Of a DNA stretch of 64,000 nt, positions 21,230 to 33,512 are shown one piece after another. The stretch is from the NCBI RefSeq assembly GCF_019279795.1, contig NC_056734.1, forward strand, positions 2,892,065 to 2,956,064, given 5' to 3'. Position numbers and translations under genes: made by a program. The notes beneath the pieces were generated by a model that was not told the origin of the DNA, ran no database searches, and worked only from the letters and a program-made list of their open reading frames with translations. Source of the stretch: Protopterus annectens. Taxonomy: Eukaryota; Chordata; Ceratodontiformes; Protopteridae. How positions within the stretch are numbered: position 1 is the first letter of the stretch; every line of letters starts with the position of its first letter.

Positions 21230-23755
21230 TTTATAGTCAGTAGATTAATGTGTGATAATATAAAAAGGGTAGTAATTATCTTATATTTAGCAAAAGGAAG
21301 GATTCAGAAATTGGTCCTAATTAGCTGAGCTATTAAGAGAGCTTTTGATTATACAGATTGGAACTACTTGTGTAAAACTTTAGAACAGTTTGCATTTTCA
21401 AAACAATTTATTGGAATATTAAAAAACCTGTATAGAGACTCCAAAGTATATGTTAAAATTGGATCTTACATTTATTAAGGATTCACTTTAAACAAAGGAA
21501 CAAAGCAACTATTTGCATTAGTTATTGAACCCTTAGCAAATTAAAGAAGCACTGAAAAATATTAATGGATTCTCAATTAACAAGGATTGTAAATCTAAAC
21601 TATAGCTTTTCACAGGTGATGCTTTACTAACTATAAGATATTTAAATTATTCAACTGAAGCAATAGATAAGGAAATTGAGCAGTTTCAAGAAGTGAAAAA
21701 GCCAATGCACCACGTCTCCTCAGCTACAAACCACGAACTTAAATGGTACAAAACGATTTATATTTTAATGGTAAAATAAACAGTGTGTTAGCGTTTTCAT
21801 TTAAATCTCTGTTAAGGTCTGAGGAAGTTAAACTTGAGACGTGGTGCATTGGCTTTTTCATTTTTATTTAGTTTGTTTTTCGGTTTATCAGTTTGTCAGT
21901 TTCAAGAAGTATTGCTGCTGAAATTTAATAAAACTGAAACTTTAGTGGTAAATCAATTACTAGATTAAAGATAAATATAAATATAATTGTGAAGGAAAAT
22001 ATTTAGGAACAAAAATCTATCAAGATGTGAGTATGATTATTAATAATAATTTTGAAAAAAATAATTGAAGAAATGTTACTTCTTATTAAAAGGTGGAATG
22101 ATTTTTTTTTTACTTTCATGACTAGATTACTAATTACTAAAATGATTATATTACTAATATTATAAACATATTGCATTTAGTAGATTTAATACCTCACAAA
22201 ATTTTTTAAAGAAAAGGAAGGAATATTATCTTCTTTCTTACGGTATCCTAAAAAAGCCAAGAATTGCTTATAGAAATCATCTAGGATTATTGGAGTATGG
22301 TGGTATTACCTTCCCAGATGTAGAATCATATTCTGTTGCTGCAAATTTTAACTCTATTATAGTCTGGATAGACTCAACTTGTACTAGTCAATGGAAAATG
22401 ATTCAGAAGCAGATTTTAGTAAATTCTTATAAATTTTTCAAATATGATAAATTAAAAATATATAACAATCATTTCATCTGGTTAATAAAACTTACCTTAA
22501 ATGGAAATTCATTTCAAGCTTTAGACTCTGCATATATGAAATCAATTCTTAAAACAGTTAAGAAATATGTTTTTAGAACTCCATTACTATCAAAATAGAA
22601 ATGTATGTGCTTTCCTTTTTCATACACCTCTCGATTTAAGGAAACTCAGAACAATGTTAAAATGAATTTACTAAAAAGGAATGGGTTGGTATAATGGTCT
22701 GAGTGCTTTGAAAAAAAAGCTAAGTCACTAGAATATTTCATGAAATATTATACGTTAGATGACTCTGCTAACCAGTTAATATTATCGATCAGTAATAAAT
22801 TAAATGAATTTGTAGATAATAAGAGTGAAGAGGAACAGAACACTATTCCTTCATTGTGTGAATGCATGACTGTTATCATTGAAGATAAATTGACCAACAA
22901 AGCAAGCACGTACAAGTTGTATAAGTTAATTATAAATAATAATAATAATAATTTGATGCAAAATTCTAGAAATTTTTATATAGTAATGGACTGAGTGACT
23001 CAATAGATGGTAAGAGTAAAAACTTTGTTACTTAAATCAGTTAGTCAAACTTCTTCAAGTTTATACTGGAAAGTTTTTATGTGGAAATACATACATAGAA
23101 TGTTTGTCACCCAATATAAAATCTCTGTGTTTAGGAAAATGGCTTCTTAAGTCTGTTGGAGATGTAGTAAAGATGTAAAAGCTGACTGGACACGTTTATG
23201 GATTGTGAAAAAATAAATATATATTTAAAAGAGATAAGTATGTTTTTAAGGGGTCATGCTCTGATAATTGTTCTTCAACTTATATTGGGAAAAGAAAAGT
23301 ATGTTTATAAGGGGTTATGTTCTGATAATTGTTCTTCAACTAGATCAGCAATGCTAATGAATGGTAATGAATGGTACACTTCCTTTATCTGTAAAAGCCA
23401 AACAACAAAAATGTTCTGGAGTCTGCTGGCAGCATCTAGAAAAGTTATTACAAAAAAATGGAAATTTAATTCAGTTCCTTCTTTCAAAGATGTTTTAAAT
23501 TTAATAGCAGTACTATGTTAAAGTGAAAAAGAAGTGATCAGAATAAGATATATAAATCATACCAATACTTTCAGTAGTTGGGCTAGCTTTGAAATGTTGA
23601 TGTTGCTATTGAAATACTGAGACTCTTAATTGTAAAAGATGAATTTGATGATTCAATGTATTCCTAACATTGTATAATAGTATGTGATGTTGAATGTTTT
23701 CCTTTCTGTATATATATTGTAAATATGTTAAATAAATAAAAATGTCCTTAAAAAG
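21230..23755 (+). mobile_element. L1/Tx1-like LINE relic, RT to 3' end
   Basis: RT text begins with AIKRAFDYTDWNYLCKTLEQ and FIGILKNLYRDSKVYVKIG, followed by VIEPLAN, matching the L1/Tx1 palm region. The YADD region is eroded (GDALLT). The post-RT part at 22,290 reads LLEYGGITFPDVESYSVAAN. The C-terminal zinc knuckle near 23,160 (CWRCSKDVKADW) parallels CWRRDLTIEADW in the Tx1 piece at 55.1-55.7 kb, so the two are one subfamily. The element ends in an AAATAAATAAAAATG tail. A ~70-bp tandem duplication lies at 23,228-23,345. A retroposed hairpin is inserted at 21,695-21,896. Confidence 0.7.
21695..21896 (+). mobile_element. 202-bp retroposed hairpin insert with 14-bp TSD and hammerhead-like core
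   Basis: Identical 14-bp flanks (CAGTTTCAAGAAGT) at 21,681-21,694 and 21,897-21,910 bracket the insert. The first 24 bases are perfectly inverted at 21,836-21,859. This gives a long stem whose 3' side is preceded by CTGAGGA (21,819-21,825) and a small stem-loop (AAGT-TAA-ACTT), then GAGA. The 5' side of the stem ends at GTC (21,714-21,716). GTC, CTGANGA, stem II and GAAA are the parts of a hammerhead ribozyme. Here GAAA reads GAGA and the pairing between the GTC site and CTGAGGA is imperfect. A 37-bp T-rich tail follows the stem. The target-site length indicates LINE-type integration. Confidence 0.7.
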
Positions 23756-23769
23756 AAAGTTACTCTATA

Positions 23770-24545
23770 TTGCACAGTTTAGAAACAAAGAGACTGTGTC
23801 TAGATCTAGGAATATCATTTCATTATATTCATTTACACAGCCCTCATTAGACTAATCAGTGAGTATAATTACCTATTTGGGGTCATGTGCAACAACTGGA
23901 ATGCCCACAGAGATACCTAACTAAAAGGATACAAGGCCTAAACAACATGTTCTACATGGACTGACTCAGAGCCCTGTCACTCTACTCAGTATCCTACAGA
24001 CTGCTAAGAAGTGACCTATGTCTGGCATACAAGGCATCCTCCAACCAAATACTAATTGATTTAATGCACATTAATAAGCCAAATAACAACATAAATACTT
24101 GTCTAGGGATCTAAATCTATTCTGCAACATCAGCAGAATGGTTTGGAGAGACAGATATAACTGACAGAGGATGCCACTGCTCTGGAACAGACTCCCCATC
24201 CACATAAAAAAATATTCATCCTTCTCTATATTCAGGTGCAACTTGGATGAATGGGTGTGAATCAGAAAATTTACCTCAGGACTGTCCCCTATACTAGTAA
24301 TGGACAGAGGCAGCTCCTAAATACTTTACCCACACATGGGTCCACTCAAATTATCTGTGATACGATTCCAGTTATTCTCCTTAGATGAAATATACAATTA
24401 TCAACCATGGGATGGGTAAGGTCAAACTCTAACCAAATGGGATAGGTTATTTTGACCACAAAAAGGGAAGTTGGCTTGGCTTAAAAATTATTCACAAGGG
24501 CAGCTAACCTAATACTTACCTATGAACCTCAGAACCTATAAAAAT
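23770..24545 (+). mobile_element. CR1 LINE 3' end, subfamily B
   Basis: Broken plus-strand frames encode the CR1 C-terminus: SPHxTNQ and CNNWNAHRDT upstream, then PLLWNRLPIHIKKYSSF and IFRCNLDEWV. The 3' UTR ends with TTGGCTTGGCTTAAAA, CACAAGGGCAGCTAACCTA and CCTATGAACC. A second copy of this 3' end is at 55,930-56,645. The same terminal ~65 bp is the tail of SINE family 2. Confidence 0.65.
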
Positions 24546-24559
24546 AAGACACGTTTTAA

Positions 24560-27080
24560 TAAAACAAGAACAAGTTACAAGAAATAATGCAAGAATGCAC
24601 ACTCTAAATTAAGAAATTCAAAATAGTCCCAGAGTTGTTGACAAAGAACACTGGCAGTTTCAACAGATTAAACCTTGTCCAATTCTGTTTACCTTAAGTA
24701 AAAATGCTGCTTTTCAGCTCCTTCCACTATTCAGACATATTTAATCCTTTTGCAATGAACGAATGCAGCACAAGTCTCTCTTAACTGGCACTAAACCTTT
24801 TTTTTTAATTCTAAGTAAAAATCTGTACAAGTTTCAATTACTTTTGGTAAGGTTGCACTCAAAGATTTTGGACTCAGCCTAAAGTGGATTAAATCCTAAT
24901 TAGCCAGGGAATAAAACTCTGGATCTGTAGTTCTACACTGTAAATCTTATTTTGATGCTACAGACACTGAATATTACCTGAGATAGCAGTACATATTTAC
25001 AACATGACCTTAAGACAAGTGCCTCTTGTATATTAATTTCCTTGTACCTTTGTGGATCAAGAGACTATATCCCTGGTCATTGCATATTATTTGGTGCCAG
25101 TGGTGTGGATAAAAAGCCTGAACATTATATATTACTTGGTGAATGTGGGTGGGATATACACACCCATCCACCACACTATTTATTAAACTATGTCAAAATG
25201 GTCTTATGTTTCATGCTGTGTTTTATACCAGCATTCATCAACATTTGGCAGAGTTATGCATTACTATATATGCATTATCAAATAACCAAAACAGGTTTCA
25301 TGAAAGCTTACTTTTACTTGGTTAAGATATGTAGTATAAGCAGAGAAGTAATGGATATGATACTTTTGTTGGTTTACAAACTAAAAATCCTCTGTACAGA
25401 TCATTCACATTTCTATGCAAATAGACAAGCTCATTGAATAAATCCAAGCTCAGACTGTATCAACAGTTTTGTATTATCTGCACTGTAAATATTTGCTTCT
25501 GGAAAGGTGGAAGAATCCTCTGTTTTAAAAGTTTCCTTTTTCTTCTGTGAAAAGAAAAGTATGCTGAAGGTGAACATCCAATACTGTTAAATTAAATGTT
25601 ATTTGGGGCTCTAGATTAACTTATGAAATGAGTCCATAAGTTTTTCAGACTTATAATGTGAAGTATTGTAGCCAAAAAAGTATTTACTTTTCTCAGGTTG
25701 ATCATATGCATCTATATGTTATTTGGTTTAGCACCACTGAAATATACAGTAAAGTGTTATCTGGGGTGCCTGCATCCAATACTCTGGGTTATATTACATG
25801 GAACACAAAGCCCATGTGATATTTTTGTTGTTAATGTAAATGATATTCAGTTTGTGTATGTGAACAGGGGTGCAGCCAGTATTTTTGGTAATGTATGCTT
25901 TTATTTATTTATTTATTTATTTATTTTTTTAGAGCGTAGCCATCCTTTCTCAGGACAGTGCATGTTTCTAGTCAATATACGTTTTTCAGTACTGAAGAAC
26001 TTCTGAAATTGACAGACTTAAAAAATCCATTTAGCGAACCAGATATTCTTAAAGAAGTTCATGTCATAATTTAATAAAATATAAATATGGTAAATATGCC
26101 AGGACTTTTTCTAAATTTAATTCAAGCATTATCTCATTGCAGAAAATAAATAAATTAGAAAAAGAAAAGTCTACCCCGTGGTGTGCATGGTATAAGTCTG
26201 GTTACACACGAGTGTCAATGCTGCTTCAGCACTGGCAGGCATAGTACAGAAGTACACAAAATCAGCTGCTGATGTGTGGCAGATATGTTAATGTCATAGC
26301 CAGATAATAGTGGTCACTGTGAAATACTGATATTATGCAGTAGGTATGATGTACCACTAATATTGTACTTGGTGTGTCAGAGATAACATATATTCCAACT
26401 GCATTTGTGTATTACTGGCTAATGGAGCTACAGAAGAGATGTCATTATTTTGAGTACAGCTAAGCCAGAGTCAACATGACAGCCTGTAATTAACTGAGAA
26501 GTATTACAGTCCTCCGAAAAATGAAATAACTTTTTTTGAAAGAACTACAGCTAGTGACAAATGCAGTTTGAAACATTTGATATTAATTGGATCAGGAGAA
26601 GTAAACATCAGTTGCATATATTGCTGTTAATGGTACTTACTTTTAGCAAGATGCTAATAATCAGAATCTGTAGTACAGGTTTAATTTTAACAATAGTTAT
26701 GCTTTCAAACTACATGTGATAAACAAGCTCTGACAATGAAGTCATCCATGAATTTTAGAAACACTGTTGGGTTTGGGGGTCTGACTACCTATTATATAGC
26801 TACCCAATAGGAAAAAAATGTCTTACTAGTTGTTCACAAAGCAAACGTGGCAGAAAGCTATGTTCAACTCATGTGCAAACTTTTTTGCACCTGAGAAAGG
26901 TATTGTGTGAGATCAGGAAACAATCTTTGAATTTAGGCTTGAGAGGGAAATTATTAGTTAAGTGAAAGAAACTGCTTCACAAACAGAAGCTGCTGGCTGG
27001 CCGGTATCTAGTTACCCAGCCTGGGCTACCTGGGATAGCTCTGTTGAGCGAAAGCTGGACGTAAAACCAACCAACCTGCC
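24560..27080. other. Unclassified interval, no gene recognised
   Basis: AT-rich sequence with short chance frames. A (TTTA)n run lies at 25,899-25,928. I see no splice-flanked coding segment or repeat shared with the rest of the window. Confidence 0.4.
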
Positions 27081-27084
27081 AAAC

Positions 27085-29724
27085 ATGAACTGAGAATTGC
27101 TATGCTTAATGTAGGTTCACTGACAGGATGCAGCTTGGAAGTGGATGACATGGTGATGCGGAGGAGGCTGGACATCCTATGTATCCAAGAGACAAGATAG
27201 AAGGACAGTGCAGCAAAACTACTTGGCTTGGGATCCAGACTCTACTACTCAGGTGGAGGGCAGGCTAGAAATGGTGTAGGAATTGTGGTGAGAGAGAGGC
27301 TTCAGAAGGCAGTAAGGGATATCATCAGAATTAATGACAGACTCATGGCAGTCAGACTCCAGTGTAATCATAGGACAGTGTTCATAATCTCAACCTTTTC
27401 CCCACAGCAGGGGCACAAGGAAAAGAGAGGCATTCAGACAGCAGCTGCAGGACCTACTAGATAAAGCAGGACAACATGAATTGGTGTTGTTGATAATGGG
27501 TGACTTGAATGCACATATCGAGACAGACAGAACAGGATATGAGGACTGCCTGGGTCCACATTGCTGGGGCTACAGGAATAAAGAAGGAGAAGCCATTCTA
27601 GACTTCTGTCTAGCAAATGGCTTGATAGTCACCAGCACATGGTTCAGAAAGAGAGACAGTCACAAAATCGCATACAAGCATAGTCAACATGCATCTCGGT
27701 AGACTTCCTCCTAGTCAGGAAAAGGCACTGGGGTAGAATCCATGATTGCAAAGTCATCCCCAATGAAATGGTCAGCCCACAGCATAAACCACAAGTTGCC
27801 ACAATCAGCTGCAAGCAAAGGTCAGACAAGGCTCTAAGGTCAACAGAGACCAGGCTGAAGACCTGGAAGTTGACTAGAGAGAAAGTACAACAGTTCAAGG
27901 AATTACTCAGGGCTCTAGCACCCCAAAAGAGGAGGAAAGAAAGAAATAGGGCATCAGAGGCACTGTACCAACTTCTGGAAAGTAACTCAGTAAGGGGCAC
28001 AAAGAAACTATATTAGGTTGCAAGGAAAAGACAGAATGATAAAGAAGATAGTCAGACACCTTGCATAAGGGATGCCAGCAACAACCTGCTCACCAGTCCA
28101 GAGAACATTAAAGGCAGATAGGAGTATTTCCAGCAGCTTCTGAATGAAGAAAACCCCACAGAAGCTGTACTGCCCCAAAAATGCCCTACAATGAGAGAAG
28201 AAGAGGAGCCCACCCTAGAAAAAGTAAGAACAGTACTAAGGAAGATGATGTCAGGGAAAGCAGCAGGCTCAGATGAGGTCACAGCAGATATGATAAAGAT
28301 GCTGAGTGAGCTAGGGGAGAAATGGCTCCTGTGGTACTAATAGCAGTGTAGAGAGAAAGGCGTATCCCAGATGACTGGAGAATAAGCATACTCATAACAG
28401 TGTACAGAACAAAGGGGACATCCACAACTGTGGGTAGTACAGAAGCATCAAACTCCTATCACACTGTATGAAATTTCTAGAGGATGACTGATAAACAGAT
28501 AGCAGAGTAGTAGAATGTAAGATGGGAGATGAGCAGTTTGGATTAAGATCAGGATGCAGCACAACTGACCCAATGTTTGCATTGAGACAGATACTTGAGA
28601 AGAAACTAGAGATGAGGAGAGAGTCCAACTGGGCATTCCTAGACTTGGAGAAAACTTATGAGAAAGTCCCAAGAAAGCTAATCTGGACAGCACTGCGGTG
28701 GTTTGAAGTCCCAGAAACATTGGTAGAATTAGTGAAGGCTATTTACAAGGACCCAATGACTCAAGTACAAACAGCGTTTGGCCTCATAGAGGGACTCCCA
28801 GTGGGACTGAGTGTACATCAGGGTTTAGCTCTGAGCTCACTGCTGTTTATACTGGTGATGGACTACATTAGCAAACAGGTTGGAGGGGATGGATCAACAA
28901 AGCTGCTGTATGCAGACAATGTACAGGCAGACTCTGAGCTAGAACTTCAGCAAAGGATAGGAGAATGCAATGCAAATGTGAAGCCACATGGGATGAAATT
29001 AAGCACGGATAAGATGGTGGCAATGGCAGCACATTGGTGAAATCTGAAGAAGCTGAGAATAGAGATAGAAGGAAAGATAGTGGAACAGGTATACAGCTTC
29101 AAATATCTGGGAAGGGTAGTTGAGGAAAAGGGTAGTCTGAATGAAGAGGTCAAAGCTAGAATCAGAGGGGCTGCAGCCAACTGGCATAGAGTATCAGGTG
29201 TAGTCTATGACAAAAGAATGCCAAAGAAGCTGAAAAGTAAGGTGTACAAAACAGTGGTGTGACCTGTACTACTGTATGATACAGAAAACCTGTCAGTAAA
29301 GGCAGAACAGCTGAAGAAGCTAGAGGTGATGGAAATTAAGTGTCTGAGGAAGGTGGTAGGATGCACACTGTGGGACAGAAGAAGAAATGAGGAGATAAGA
29401 GCAGAAGCCAAAGTAGCTCCAATTGCAAAAAAGATCAAGAGAACAGATTATAGTGGTTTGGGCACATGTGCAGAAAAGCAGAAGACGATCCTGGTAAGGA
29501 AGATTTGGGACAGATAGGAAGAATGTAAGAGGAAGAGAGGATGTCCAGCAAAGAGGTGGACGGATTGTGTGAAAGAAGATCTGTGACAGTCAAGCATGAG
29601 TGTTAAAGAAGGCAGGAGTGTGGCACTGAATCAAGAGAGTTGGTGACAGTTACTACAATACCCAACCCCATGTAGAAAAATGGGAAAAAGGGGGCTGATG
29701 ATGATGATGATGATGATGATGAAA
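27085..29724 (+). mobile_element. RTE-clade LINE, copy 1 (27.1-29.7 kb)
   Basis: The endonuclease starts LRIAMLNVGSLTG and continues DILCIQETR (catalytic Glu), SGGGQARNGVGIVVRERL, IMGDLNAHIETDRTGYED and GWGYRNKEGEA-type text, then NGLIVTSTWFRKRDSHKI. The RT follows at 28,522-29,040. After it comes YSFKYLGRVVEEKGSLNEE and the C-terminal text near 29,330. The 3' end is a pure TGA/ATG trinucleotide run at 29,694-29,721, typical of RTE elements. Stops and frameshifts split it into at least seven open pieces. Compared with copy 2, about 200 bp is missing between the endonuclease and the RT (near 27,930). Confidence 0.88.
28522..29040 (+). pseudogene. RTE reverse transcriptase (copy 1)
   Basis: The 172-residue frame begins at MGDEQFGLRSGCSTTDPMFA (RT fingers, FGFRPGRSTTDAIFALRQ in relatives). 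It then reads WAFLDLEKTYEKVPRKLIW (palm, catalytic Asp in FLDLEK) and GLSVHQGLALSSLLFILVMD, and the box LLYADNVQ. The second Asp of YADD is Asn, so the catalytic pair is incomplete. Copy 2 at 47.6 kb has the same YADN. The frame then stops after MVAMAAHW and the protein resumes after a stop codon. Confidence 0.85.
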
Positions 29725-30235
29725 GAAACCACTGTCTTTTGTCTTGGTTATGCTGTTAGAGGAAATAATTTCTCCAGAGAAGAGAAAGACATAAATGCAG
29801 CCTATGTAAGGTGCTCTGACAAAATGTAAAAAGAGTAAATACTTTTACAAATTCAAAGAGGTGGGTAACAGTATATTGTGCACACTGAGCTATCATGCCA
29901 GATTGAGCTCAGATAATCTAGAGCCCTAATATGGGATAGAGGAGAAAAGAATGGAGTTCCACTATTTCAAACAAGATGGTCAGGGCTGTTACTGTTTTTG
30001 ACTCAATGTCCTATAGCAACTTCTAGATGTTACAAAAAAATGGGACAGTGGTAAGCCAGATTATAATTGGCTATAGGAAAGTTTATGTGACACATGATTA
30101 GCTGTATAAGCACCTGGATTACACGTAATAGTTAAAAACTGTACTTCTGTTTTTGCAGTCATTGACAGGTTATATCTGGAAAAGTTAATCTGTCACTTGG
30201 AAGGATTGTTGGCTTCTGCACTCACATTGTGGTTT
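29725..30235. other. Unclassified interval
   Basis: AT-rich sequence without recognisable coding or repeat motifs. Confidence 0.35.
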
Positions 30236-30239
30236 CTTA

Positions 30240-30710
30240 CATACATACATATCTACATATGTATGCACAACTTATAAGTAAGGGCATGGCATCCAGAGCT
30301 AAGAATATCCTAGTACCACTATACTCAGCCCTCATTAGACCAATAATTGAGCAAAATGCACCCCTCCAAAATGTACCTGACCAGGCATTTGTAACACTTG
30401 GAGCAGCCACAGAGGTTCCTCATTAAAATAGTACAGGGTGTAAATAACATATCCTATGCAGATCTCCTCAAAGCCCAGTCCCTGTACTAAGTCTCCTATT
30501 GACTACTGATGGGTGATCTATGCATAACCTACAAGGTATTCTCCAATTCAGCCCTGGTGTATCAAATACACATATGCAAAACAAACAGCACTATAATTAC
30601 CTTTATAGTTCTGACAGCACCGAACTGAGACACATTTCAGGCCCATTACTTATAAATGTGTTCATTCACTTGATCTCAAGTAGATATCTAAAGTGTACAG
30701 TAATAAAGGA
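30240..30710 (+). mobile_element. CR1 LINE C-terminal fragment
   Basis: The plus strand encodes LISKGMASRAKNILVPLYSA and LIRPIIEQNAPLQN, the CR1 RT C-terminal block (LYSSLIRPIIEYNAP elsewhere in the window). Shifted frames follow with VNNISYADLLKAQSLY-like text. It is 5'-truncated and runs into a microsatellite. Confidence 0.65.
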
Positions 30711-30716
30711 GGTGTA

Positions 30717-30718
<2 letters not shown>

Positions 30719-30798
<80 letters not shown>

Positions 30799-30799
30799 A

Positions 30800-30848
<49 letters not shown>
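30719..30848. repeat. (GT)n-(AC)n mirror microsatellite
   Basis: About 39 GT units are followed by GCACAAAC and about 24 AC units. The two halves are complementary and can pair into a long hairpin. Frames across it (Cys-Val and His-Thr repeats) are artefacts. Confidence 0.97.
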
Positions 30849-30850
<2 letters not shown>

Positions 30851-30889
30851 GTCAAAAGAGAGCTATCACCCTAAGTACGTAGGTCCCTA

Positions 30890-31640
30890 ACTACATTTTG
30901 TTTTGTAGAGGTGTGTTATCTAGCTACTATTATGACAGAATGGGTTGTCTACCAAAATGGATGATGCTACATATTTTAGCATTTAGTCTGAGTCTATTTT
31001 CAGCACACCAATAATTTACTAGAGTGAGTTCAGTCTGGAGGGTTTGGGTATCATTGAGTGACTTAATACAAACCCCAGTTTGCAGGTGTCTATATACTTT
31101 GTTCACCAGTACTCTTGGCACTTTTCTTTGAGAACTGAGAAGTAACTACAAAAAGGAAAGGTCCCATCTATGAGCCATGAGGGAATGAGGAACACCACTG
31201 GTCATTTTCTTAATTTCTAATGGAGCATCTACAATTTGCACAGTGTGGGGTCTGTCTTTCAGACAGTTTGCTATCCATCTTACAACATAGGGTTCGATTT
31301 TTAAAGCATTTAGCTTTTGTATGATGCCAGCCTGAGGAAACATGTGAAAGGCCTAAGCCAGGTCAAGATATGCTGCGTACACTGCATAGCCAGCATCTAC
31401 AGCTTCTATAATCTTTTTGAAGAAACTTACTAGATTAAATAGACAGAATCTACCCCTCAGACCAAGTCTAACAAGATCCTTGATATCACAGTTTTTATGA
31501 GCTCCATTATAATAGGTTTCGTGGCTTGATAGGTCTGTAAATACTTTGATTCATGTAAAATGTTAATGATAAGCAAAAAAACATTTGTACTTTCAGCAGA
31601 GGTCTCAACCTGCTGATAAGCATGAACATGACAAGTCTTA
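30890..31640 (-). mobile_element. CR1 LINE RT fragment
   Basis: Minus-strand frames in order read LGLRGRFCLFNLVSFFKKI (GRSCLTNLLSFFE in relatives), AVYAAYLDLA-stop-AFH (palm, eroded), LNALKIEPYVVRWIANCLKD, RPHTVQIVDAPLEI, TSGVPHSLMA and NDTQTLQTELTLVNYWCAEN, then RLRLNAKICSIIHFG. These are consecutive CR1 RT blocks. It is unclear whether it joins the CR1 endonuclease piece at 35.1 kb, with the L2 element inserted between. Confidence 0.75.
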
Positions 31641-32944
31641 GGTAAGGTATTGCCTGAGCTGGATTTTATACCTTGGGAGTTTGTTAGTCATTTTTTTGTT
31701 TGTAGGGATGGTGTTCAGAGTTTGGAGATGTTACAGGTGTATAGTGAGTTCCCCAATGAGTTATTTGCTTTAGTAGTGTTTACTAGAACGTTAGAATGGA
31801 TGTCCCTTGTGGGGGTGTAGAGCAATAACGTTTTTTTTTTAATGTAGGGTATTGTCCAAGATAATATTATCAGTTTGTATGTCGTAACTAGCTGAGTATA
31901 TGTTTTACAGTTGTTAAGCTCTAGCCAGTTTATCGGTTTTAAGGCATGGCAGTGGTGAGTTTGGTGTGCAGTTTTGGTAGCAAATGTAGCTTATTTGTTA
32001 CAACAGGAGGCTAGTTTAGATTTTAGTGTGGATCTTAGGCTTGTAAGAATAGGTGAGACATATAAGAAAGTTGGAAGCAAATAAGATGAGGCTAGGGTTT
32101 TTTCTTCTGGGTCTGTAAGGTACTATTTTGGGCAGCCAAGTTTCTTGTGGGTCTTTTTAACTGTTTGAAGAATATGTTAATCAAATTTAAGACTCGTATA
32201 TTACAATGCTCAGTAGTTTAGTATGTAGTACTAACTCAATTTTACTATTATTTGCATATGTAACCAATAAAGATTGTTTTGATGGTGATAATGTTTTTTG
32301 GTTGAAGAACATCAGTTTTGATTTATTGGAATTATGGAGTAGGTGAAGAGAAAGAAATTTAAGTGATTTCTTGTAGTCTGGATATTGTAGAGGCCATACA
32401 TATTAAAGAGGAATCATCTGCGTATTGTACTATATTTGCTTGGTCTATGGCAGCATGAAGCTTGTTTATAAAACTATTAAAAAGGAGGGGTCCTAGTAGA
32501 CAACCTAGAGAGACACCTATGGTAACTGGAGGACAGAAGGAGAGGGCCTTTTGCCATTTTATTGCTTATTGCTTCCAGATAGAAAAGCATTTAAGGGAGG
32601 ACTGAGAGAGAGAGACCTATAAAACAGAGTTTAGTGAGTAAGTGTTGGTGTGATACAGTGTTGAAAGTTTGGCATGATATAGTGTCAAAAGCTTTGGACA
32701 CATCTAGAAACACAGTTATTATTATTATTCCTATGCTGGTTTATACTATTGGTGAAGTGAAGGTATGCAATTGTTGCACTGTTTTGGGGTTTGAAACCTT
32801 GATGTTTTTCTGAGAGCAGATTATTTGAATTTAAGTGATGTAGAAGCGGAACATGAATACATTTTCCAACTACCTTTGATGGGGGGAAAAGGATTACAAT
32901 GATCCTGTAGTTATTAAACTCTGTAGATGTGCCATCCTTGTGTA

Positions 32945-33092
32945 AAGGTATTCATAGAATGGCTCATAGGTTAGTACTAGGCTAATTGCCCTTGGGGGCT
33001 ATTTTAAGCTTAGCCAATTACCCATGTGAGAATCAAACCCTGCACCTTGTGTCTGTAAGATAAACACCTTAATCATTATGCCAACTTCCAAA
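32945..33092 (-). mobile_element. SINE family 2 (CR1-tailed) inside L2 RT
   Basis: The minus strand begins GGAAGTTGGCATAATGATTA (A-box-like). It then reads GTGCAGGGTTTGATTCTCAC (B box), then a tail GGGTAATTGGCTAAGCTTAA running to AACCTATGAGC. The layout and tail match the copy at 63,297-63,432. It splits the L2 RT between the text HLEKNP and IPLHKDG, so it is younger than the L2. Confidence 0.7.
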
Positions 33093-33512
33093 TAAGGGAT
33101 TTTTTTCCAGATGGAAGGAACATATTTTTTGGATATAGATCTGTTTATCAATGCAGAGACTAGAAAAGCAGTTGCATCTGAACCTATAGCTGCTAAACTG
33201 TGTGGGAATTGAATCAGTAGTATTGTTGGATGCAGGGGTGGGGGTAGTAATTTGACCTGGATATAAACATTTGTTTATGTATCTCTAGAAGAGTTTTGGA
33301 TTGTTTTAATGCTTATTTTGGAGGATGTTATAATATGTTTACTTATCATGTTTTATTTGGTATTTTGTCCTATTCCTTAGATGCCCTAAAAGTTGAAATT
33401 TATTTTGTGTTCTGTTTTTGAGACAATCTTTACAGGCTTTGTGATGCTGTAGCATTAATTTCTTAGTTTTCTTTGTTAGCCATGGTGCAGGATTGGATTT
33501 GACCCTTTTAGT

